A DNA stretch of 7,083 nt from an uncultured bacterium (GTDB taxonomy: Bacteria; Bacillota; Clostridia; Oscillospirales; Ruminococcaceae), in contig CAJMLQ010000147.1 in NCBI GenBank assembly GCA_905214265.1, positions 1 to 7,083 of the forward strand. Reading direction: 5' to 3'. This document shows, piece after piece, positions 1 through 4,201 of this stretch (within the stretch, counting starts at the first letter, position 1; every line of letters begins with the position of its first letter). The translations under genes and the position numbers were made by a program. The notes below the pieces were generated by a model. The model ran no database searches. It had not been told where the DNA came from and worked only from the letters and a program-made list of their open reading frames with translations.

Positions 1-1073
1 CCCGTACCCTCGACGACGGCGACACGGCCGTCCACCGAAATATCCGCGCCCATCCGACGCAGCTGGTCGACATATTTGAAGCGGTTGTCAAAAATACTCT
101 CTGTAACGATGCTTGTCCCCTCCGCCAGCGTCAGCAGCGTGGTAATCTGAGGCTGCATGTCTGTGGGGAATCCGGGATGCGGCAGCGTCTTTACATTGGT
201 CTTCATCAGGCGCCCGGTCCCAATCACCCGGACCGAATCGTCATATTCCTCTACCCGCGCACCGATCTTCTGAAGCTTTACCGTGATCGATTCCAGGTGC
301 TTTGGAATGACGTTTTTGATCAAAACGTTTCCATTGGTAGCCGCTGCGGCGACCATATAGGTCCCGGCTTCGATCTGGTCGGGAATAATAGAGTACTGCG
401 TCCCGTGAAGAGCTTTTACGCCTTTGATCTTGATAACGTCGGTGCCCGCACCCATGATATCCGCACCCATGGAATTCAGGAAATTGGCAAGATCGACGAT
501 ATGGGGCTCCTTCGCAGCATTTTCGATGACGGTAAGTCCGTCCGCCTTCACCGCGGCGAGCATCACATTGATGGTCGCACCCACCGTAACCATGTCAAAA
601 TACACGTGAGCGCCGACCAGTTTGCCGGCCTGGGCATGAATCATCCCGTGGTCGACGGAGCACTCCGCACCCAAGGAATTAAATCCCTTCAGGTGCTGAT
701 CTACCGGCCGCGCGCCCAAATCGCAGCCGCCAGGCATAGAAACGCGCGCCCGTCCGATTTTTCCAAGGAGTGCTCCCAAGAAATAATAGGATGCGCGCAT
801 ATTTTTAGCCAGGTCATATTCGACGCAAGGAGTGTGAATCCGGCGGGGGTCGATCCGAAGAGTGGATTTGTTGAGCATGGTGACTTCCGCGCCCATAGCA
901 AGAAGAATTTTAATGGTAATATCAATATCACTGATCGTGGGAACATTTTCTATAATACATGGTTCGTCGGAAAGAATGGCAGCAGGGAGAATGGCAACCG
1001 CGGCGTTTTTTGCGCCGCTGATGGTAACTTCGCCGTGAAGCTTGTTGCCGCCCCTGATAATATATTTTTCCAA
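1..1073 (-). CDS. murA: UDP-N-acetylglucosamine 1-carboxyvinyltransferase (MurA), 3' end beyond window
   Basis: This enzyme transfers enolpyruvate from PEP to UDP-GlcNAc, the first committed cytoplasmic step of peptidoglycan synthesis. About 357 of the usual ~420 residues are visible; the C-terminal part runs off the left edge. The translation starts EKYIIRGGNKLHGEVTISGA. It shows Lys22-Asn23 (SGAKN), the active-site loop GGCDLGARPVD with Cys117 (the fosfomycin target, Cys115 in the E. coli enzyme), and Asp305 in FPTDMQPQ. No frameshift was found. The start is TTG at 1073: the protein aligns from its first residues with clostridial MurA, and an AAAGGGG ribosome-binding site lies 7 bases upstream. 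Firmicutes often carry two MurA paralogues, and I cannot say which this is. The retained Cys predicts fosfomycin sensitivity of this enzyme (inference). Confidence 0.97.
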   Translation of the reverse strand, partial: MEKYIIRGGNKLHGEVTISGAKNAAVAILPAAILSDEPCIIENVPTISDIDITIKILLAMGAEVTMLNKSTLRIDPRRIHTPCVEYDLAKNMRASYYFLGALLGKIGRARVSMPGGCDLGARPVDQHLKGFNSLGAECSVDHGMIHAQAGKLVGAHVYFDMVTVGATINVMLAAVKADGLTVIENAAKEPHIVDLANFLNSMGADIMGAGTDVIKIKGVKALHGTQYSIIPDQIEAGTYMVAAAATNGNVLIKNVIPKHLESITVKLQKIGARVEEYDDSVRVIGTGRLMKTNVKTLPHPGFPTDMQPQITTLLTLAEGTSIVTESIFDNRFKYVDQLRRMGADISVDGRVAVVEGT

Positions 1074-1105
1074 AGCGACACCCCTTTTTCATTTTTAACA
1101 TTACT

Positions 1106-1136
1106 AGTATATCACAAAAAGTTCAAAAATAAAAGA
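1106..1136 (-). promoter_or_regulatory. murA: Putative promoter of murA, extended -10 type
   Basis: Read on the minus strand, TGATATACT (1106-1114) is an extended -10 element (TGn plus TATACT). It lies about 33 bases before the TTG start and would give a leader of roughly 25 bases. The expected -35 region (about 1129-1136) is T-rich but has no good TTGACA match, which fits an extended -10 promoter. It lies downstream of the preceding gene's terminator, so murA probably has its own transcript start. Confidence 0.55.
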
Positions 1137-1202
1137 GGGTATGCCGGTTTATTTTTCAAAAAAATCCGTGGAAAAATCCGGAAAATTCCGCGAAAAGCGC
1201 CC

Positions 1203-1238
1203 AAAAACAGACGGAAACCGATTCCCGGTTTCCGTCTG
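1203..1238 (-). terminator. Rho-independent terminator after the transglutaminase-like gene
   Basis: A perfect 13-bp stem (1208-1220 pairing with 1226-1238, CAGACGGAAACCG arm) closes a 5-base loop. On the minus strand it is followed at once by five T (1203-1207). The stop codon of the gene it ends is at 1246-1248, so the hairpin begins eight bases past it. There is no T-run on the plus-strand side, so it acts in the minus direction. Confidence 0.9.
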
Positions 1239-1245
1239 CTGAAAG

Positions 1246-2559
1246 TCAGTAGGTTCCCTGCGCGTTAAGCCGATACCCGTCGATCACAGTATTCGCCGCC
1301 ATGGAGCCGTCAGCATACAGGTAGTACCACTTTCCGCCCACCCGCACCCAGCCGGTCTGCATTGCGCCGGAACTGTTCAGATAGTACCACTTCCCGCCAA
1401 TCAACTGCCAGCCGGTGGCCATGGCGCCGGAACCGGTGAGATAGTACCACTTTCCACCCGTCCGGACCCAGCCAGTCTGCATCGCGCCGCTGGCACTAAA
1501 ATAGTACCATTTTCCATCGATTTTCCGCCAGCCGGTCTGCATTTGGCAGGTTTCTCCGTCCAGATAGTACCATTTCCCGCCGATTTTCCCCCATCCATAA
1601 CAGGTAATGCCGTCCATCACATAGTACCAGTGTCCGTCATACTGGAACCATCCGGTGTAATCATAGCAGGTCTCCAGATATCGGCCGCTGTCAGTAAAGG
1701 AAGCCAGCTGATACTCCACAATGGCCTTTCCAGTAACCGGCAGCCCGTTTTGATATGCATAAAGAGAACGGTCGTAATAGTCGATAGCAAGTCCTATGGT
1801 CAGCGTCCCGTCCTCTTCGTAACGAAGCCATTTCCCATTTGTCAGCCGAAAGCCGCCGTTGTCGTTAATTCGATAGGCGCTCCGATGCCCCTTGCCGAAT
1901 TCCCTTGCGTCCATTGCGTAATAATCCACGGTGGCCGTGCCCGTCAGGAAAATCCCCTGATGGCGGGCGTTGGCGGAATCCCAGGTAGGATCATAATACC
2001 GCCATTTACCACCGGTATACACTGCGTTCCATGCGTGGTCGACTTCATTGTACTCCGCTTCCGTCCAAAAGCTGTCGTCATCCCGAGTTGCCCCTGGATT
2101 TGCAGAGCAGCTGGCCCCATGGAAGGTCACACAGGGGACACCCACGCTGTTGAGCAGCTCCGCCAGCAGGGTAGCATATCCCTCGCAGACCGCATAATGG
2201 TTGGTCAGCACCGAATAGGGATCCACCGGCGCCAGATCGCCGGAATTCAGCCCATCCCAGTCATAGTAGGTGTTTTCCGTGACCCAACTGTAAATAGCCT
2301 TGACCTTTTCCTCGTCTGTGCGGCATCCGGCAGTCATCCCCTGTGCTGCAACCGAAAGGATCTGCCGCTTCACAGGATCCGGCGTAATGAGATAGAGATA
2401 ATCCTTCGGCCTTTTTTCCTCCAGCAGGAGGAGCTGCTGCGCATTGTCGTCCCGTGCGCGATCCAACCATACATTGGCCGCCAGCACCTCCTGCGGCAGG
2501 CCCACCGCTAACGTCACAGCGGCGGCGATGGCTGCCGCGGCCCGTTTCCAGCCCTTCAT
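1246..2559 (-). CDS. Secreted transglutaminase-like protein with C-terminal cell-wall-binding repeats
   Basis: The product is 437 residues. Residues 1-28 form a Sec signal peptide (MKGWKR, an Ala-rich core, cleavage probably near VLAA). Residues ~75-200 form a transglutaminase-like (papain-fold) domain with the full triad: Cys125 in AVCEGYA, His175 in DHAWNAV and Asp190 in DPTWD. Residues 303-422 are six choline-binding-type repeats (GWxxxxGKWYYLxxxGAMQT), with a degenerate copy near 238-257. Such repeats in this family hold proteins on teichoic acids or other wall polymers. The role is probably a surface cysteine protease, amidase or crosslinking enzyme; the substrate is unknown. I chose the ATG at 2559 because it begins the signal peptide and follows GGGGGAAGGA by 8 bases. 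An in-frame upstream start at 2634 would lie inside the promoter. The gene is monocistronic, with its own promoter and terminator. Confidence 0.93.
   Translation of the reverse strand: MKGWKRAAAAIAAAVTLAVGLPQEVLAANVWLDRARDDNAQQLLLLEEKRPKDYLYLITPDPVKRQILSVAAQGMTAGCRTDEEKVKAIYSWVTENTYYDWDGLNSGDLAPVDPYSVLTNHYAVCEGYATLLAELLNSVGVPCVTFHGASCSANPGATRDDDSFWTEAEYNEVDHAWNAVYTGGKWRYYDPTWDSANARHQGIFLTGTATVDYYAMDAREFGKGHRSAYRINDNGGFRLTNGKWLRYEEDGTLTIGLAIDYYDRSLYAYQNGLPVTGKAIVEYQLASFTDSGRYLETCYDYTGWFQYDGHWYYVMDGITCYGWGKIGGKWYYLDGETCQMQTGWRKIDGKWYYFSASGAMQTGWVRTGGKWYYLTGSGAMATGWQLIGGKWYYLNSSGAMQTGWVRVGGKWYYLYADGSMAANTVIDGYRLNAQGTY
1294..1653 (-). repeat. Tandem ~60-bp repeats encoding cell-wall-binding modules
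   Basis: Six consecutive units encode 19, 21, 20, 20, 20 and 20 residues. The most regular stretch, 1294-1533, repeats exactly every 60 bases; on the plus strand the block (a/g)TAGTACCA recurs at 1321, 1381, 1441, 1501, 1564 and 1621. It encodes the KWYYL or HWYYV core of each module. The units have diverged in between, so this is an old coding repeat. Copy number could still vary by recombination. Confidence 0.92.
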
Positions 2560-2605
2560 ACGATCTGTCCTTCCCCCAGCTATGCCTGAAAACTTTCTTA
2601 AAGTA

Positions 2606-2634
2606 ATCATAACACACCTGGTCACAGGAAACAA
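2606..2634 (-). promoter_or_regulatory. Sigma-A-type promoter of the transglutaminase-like gene
   Basis: On the minus strand TTGTTT (2629-2634) and TATGAT (2606-2611) are separated by exactly 17 bases. A TGn extension stands directly before the -10 (TGTTATGAT). The implied transcript start near 2599 gives a leader of about 40 bases before the ATG at 2559. Confidence 0.65.
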
Positions 2635-2948
2635 GGGCTTTCCATAGATTTTCCCAACTTTTCAATCTCCCGCAATCCGCTGCTTCGCAAAGTGCACCAG
2701 CTCTGAACTTTTGTAATAACCCGGTCCGGTTCGGACACCAGGGAATTGGCCGGATTCCGTCCATGGAGGCCCCTTGGATACAGGTGCAGCTCCAGCGGCA
2801 TTCTGACCCATACAAGTTCCCGGCAGAAAAGCAAGACGTCCTGGACCGGCACCCGCTGATCCCCAAAGGTATGCCAGAGAAAGACCGGGGCACCGGTCCC
2901 AGGTTTTCCACCGTCGTCGCTCCTGGCCGTCATGGAGTGCTTCCACAA
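2622..2948 (-). pseudogene. C-terminal remnant of an alpha/beta hydrolase (acetyl-esterase / BD-FAE type)
   Basis: Reading from about 2897 to 2649, the translation matches the last third of small alpha/beta hydrolases found in xylan and glycan operons. It has APVFLWHTFGDQRVPVQDVL with the catalytic Asp in HTFGD, then PLELHLYPRGLHG with the catalytic His, and a terminal helix around SEPDRVITKVQSW. The nucleophile GxSxG motif and the whole N-terminal two thirds are absent. The reading frame upstream meets a TAG within about 35 bases of 2948, and no ribosome-binding site or plausible start precedes the conserved part. The tail overlaps the -35 element of the next gene. It is co-oriented with, and downstream of, the permease remnant, which suggests one ancestral operon. 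The fold assignment is fairly secure; the exact substrate is not. Confidence 0.72.
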
Positions 2949-3047
2949 ACCGATGGCCGTATCTCCGTCGATATGATACTAGCAAGAAGGCTTCGTTCTT
3001 TCGGCCAGTTTTGGGATGTTTGATGGCGATATGCAAGGCTCTGCGGG

Positions 3048-3262
3048 TTACCCCTTTAAAGAACCAAGCATAATACCTTTTTCAAAACAAAGAGACAAAT
3101 TACCATGACCGGAAAGGTCGTAGCCGCAATGACTGCGTATTTAATAGAGCAGGTGCCGATATTGGTACCGGACACACCCTCGGATCCCACAGCAAAAGCT
3201 CCAATTTCAAAAACGCCAGACAAAAACCAGCCATTTTCCCCATACAAAAAGGATACCGTCAT
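3048..3262 (-). pseudogene. C-terminal remnant of a MalG-type (CUT1) sugar ABC transporter permease, frameshifted
   Basis: The frame from 3262 gives a final permease helix (YAVIAATTFPVMVICLFVLKK) preceded by TNIGT. In intact MalG/AraQ permeases this is followed by a short basic segment and a tail like KGxxxGxxKG. Here that tail, GIMLGSLKG followed by TAA (3048-3077), is present but in another frame, directly after the FVLKK codons. A few codons, and a number of bases not divisible by three, therefore seem to have been lost near 3078. In the first frame translation would run past the junction to a TAA at 3056. The EAA cytoplasmic loop and the earlier helices are missing, and an in-frame TAA lies about 15 bases above 3262. 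The protein would have imported a carbohydrate; it is non-functional now. Confidence 0.7.
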
Positions 3263-3357
3263 ACAGAATCCATACGATTACCCTTCTTTTGGGAATTCCA
3301 CAGGATGCTCTTACCAGCAAAGTCATTGAAAAAAGCGTTAATTTTTGTGAAAAAAAC

Positions 3358-3387
3358 AAGTTCAAAACTAGAAAAATATGGTATAAT
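3358..3387 (+). promoter_or_regulatory. Promoter of the superoxide reductase gene
   Basis: TGGTATAAT (3379-3387) is a consensus extended -10 (TGn plus perfect TATAAT) in an AT-rich stretch. The -35 position (about 3358-3364, AAGTTCA) is a poor match. The expected transcript start near 3394 leaves a leader of about 69 bases before the ATG at 3463. No clear PerR-type operator was seen over it. Confidence 0.7.
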
Positions 3388-3433
3388 GTATATAAGATAT
3401 ACCCAGTAAGAGCAATCCCCAAACTTGAGACAA

Positions 3434-3447
3434 GCGTTTCCAAACGC
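3434..3447. promoter_or_regulatory. 14-bp palindrome in the superoxide reductase leader
   Basis: GCGTTT-CC-AAACGC is a perfect inverted repeat (6-bp arms, 2-base centre) ending four bases before the AAGGAG ribosome-binding site (3451-3456). It could be an operator half-site pair for a dimeric regulator, or chance. The 2-base centre is too short for an RNA hairpin loop, which favours a DNA site if it is real. Confidence 0.3.
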
Positions 3448-3462
3448 AGGAAGGAGCGTATC

Positions 3463-3831
3463 ATGAAGTTCTACATCTGTAAGCATTGTGGTAATATCAT
3501 CGCCTATGTAAAGGAATCCGGCGTTCCGATTATGTGCTGCGGCGAAAAAATGCAGGAACTGGTGCCCAACACCACCGATGCAGCCGTAGAAAAACACGTT
3601 CCAGTCGTCCGGATCGACGGCCAGACCGTCACCGTCACTGTCGGTTCCGTCGAACATCCCATGGTCCCCGAGCATCACATCGAATGGATCGCGCTGCATA
3701 CCTCTCAGGGCAACCAGCGCAAAGAGCTGAAGCCCGGTGACAAGCCACAAGCCAGATTCATGATCTGCGATGATGACGAGGTTCTCGAGGCTTACGCCTA
3801 CTGCAACCTTCACGGTCTTTGGAAAAAATAA
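3463..3831 (+). CDS. dfx: Desulfoferrodoxin (two-iron superoxide reductase)
   Basis: This cytoplasmic enzyme reduces superoxide to hydrogen peroxide without making oxygen, using electrons usually supplied by rubredoxin; it is typical of strict anaerobes. The 122-residue length is normal for the two-domain form. The N-terminal desulforedoxin site has Cys6, Cys9, Cys25 and Cys26 (CKHC and CC). The catalytic neelaredoxin site has His45 after Glu43-Lys44 (EKHVPV), His65 and His71 (HPMVPEH), Cys114 and His117 (YCNLHG), so every expected ligand is present. The ATG at 3463 was chosen because AAGGAG sits 6 bases upstream. An upstream in-frame ATG at 3289 lies before the promoter and would add 58 unrelated residues. 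The gene stands alone on the plus strand between two minus-strand blocks of debris. No rubredoxin or peroxidase gene is adjacent. Confidence 0.97.
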   Translation: MKFYICKHCGNIIAYVKESGVPIMCCGEKMQELVPNTTDAAVEKHVPVVRIDGQTVTVTVGSVEHPMVPEHHIEWIALHTSQGNQRKELKPGDKPQARFMICDDDEVLEAYAYCNLHGLWKK

Positions 3832-3890
3832 GCACAAAATGAAAAGGGGACCCTGAATGTGCAATTCTATAAGAAAACATTGTAAGGCGA

Positions 3891-3929
3891 GAGAGAAACG
3901 GCATGGCTTACGGCTATGCCGTTTCTCTC
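3891..3929 (+). terminator. Hairpin terminator after the superoxide reductase gene, possibly bidirectional
   Basis: A perfect 14-bp inverted repeat (GAGAGAAACGGCAT at 3891-3904, complement at 3916-3929) encloses 11 bases that can pair partly further. On the plus strand it is followed by ATTTAT, a weak T-run. On the minus side no T-run follows. It lies 60 bases past the dfx stop, between convergent blocks, so it may slow polymerase from both sides. The stop codon of the recombinase remnant (3928-3930) overlaps its edge. Confidence 0.72.
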
Positions 3930-4075
3930 ATTTATGCTGAGTATCGAACACTTTTGATATTTCCAGGATACCGATACCCTTGTAATAGATATCTACCTGC
4001 TGCGTGCGGTTTGCCTTGCTGCGCGGATCGGTCGCTGCGTGTATGACGATCTTCTCAACAAACTCATGCCAGATA
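3928..4075 (-). pseudogene. C-terminal fragment of a large serine recombinase
   Basis: The frame gives EFVEKIVIHA, then NRTQQVDIYYKGIGILEIS, ending at TGA (3928-3930). This is the typical last ~45 residues (DUF4368-like end) of large serine recombinases of clostridial conjugative and mobilisable elements, where LIxKIxVHE and QxxxIYYxFIG recur. The catalytic resolvase domain and the zinc-ribbon/coiled-coil parts are absent. Upstream, in a different frame, the sequence turns into the start of an unrelated kinase at about 4064-4075. It therefore marks one end of a deleted or decayed mobile element. The family assignment rests on a short stretch. Confidence 0.65.
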
Positions 4076-4186
4076 AAGCAGATGCTTTTCATACACCTTG
4101 ATCCTAAGCCGTTCGGAAAGGCGCACAGCCACCTCATGACCGCCGCTGCCAAACTCTCTGCCGATACAAATAATTCTGTTTCCCAT
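4064..4186 (-). pseudogene. N-terminal fragment of a cytidylate-kinase-like protein
   Basis: The ATG at 4186 opens a 40-codon frame that begins GNRIICIGREFGSGGHEVAV and ends YEKHLLYLA before TGA (4064-4066). The GREFGSGG P-loop at residues 9-16 and the following helix are characteristic of the cytidylate-kinase-like family (AAA_26 / Cytidylate_kin2), normally about 200 residues. The rest of the kinase is missing and replaced by recombinase sequence in another frame. A good ribosome-binding site (AGGGGG, 4194-4199, 7 bases from the ATG) survives. The start is only 15 bases past the stop of the large membrane protein, so it was probably the next gene of that operon. A 40-residue peptide with a P-loop may still be made but cannot be an active kinase. 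Confidence 0.8.
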
Positions 4187-4201
4187 CAAGGATCCCCCTT
4201 T

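Noticed and set aside
177..1268. A long open frame on the plus strand.
   Set aside because: It is antisense to murA for most of its length and its translation has no family-like features, whereas the minus-strand frame is an unmistakable MurA with all active-site residues.
1294..1653. Regular 60-bp repeats considered as a CRISPR array.
   Set aside because: The whole unit is conserved and in frame, encoding GW...GKWYYL modules. There are no unique spacers and no cas genes.
1543..2511. A 322-codon open frame on the plus strand.
   Set aside because: It is antisense to the transglutaminase-like gene, whose minus-strand frame has a signal peptide, catalytic triad and wall-binding repeats. No ribosome-binding site or recognisable domain was seen.
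2560..2634. A 25-residue N-terminal extension of the transglutaminase-like protein from a start at 2634.
   Set aside because: The extension would cover the -35 and -10 elements, and the signal peptide and ribosome-binding site fit the ATG at 2559.
2949..3047. Possible N-terminal part of the hydrolase between the two remnants.
   Set aside because: Three minus-strand frames were read. None gave recognisable hydrolase sequence, and one has a TAG close to the fragment, so nothing can be assigned here.
3358..3400. A PerR-type operator over the dfx promoter.
   Set aside because: The AT-rich sequence contains TATAAT and TATATA pieces but no convincing 7-1-7 inverted repeat.
3289..3462. A longer superoxide reductase starting at 3289.
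   Set aside because: That start lies upstream of the extended -10 promoter, and the added 58 residues are unlike the family. The ATG at 3463 has a proper ribosome-binding site and gives the family's normal length.
3259..3864. A 201-codon minus-strand frame across the superoxide reductase gene.
   Set aside because: It is the antisense shadow of dfx, with a composition unlike a real protein.
3857..3940. A 27-codon plus-strand frame (ATG at 3857) with an AAGGGG site before it.
   Set aside because: It consists mostly of the terminator hairpin, is very basic without any pattern, and has no coding signal.
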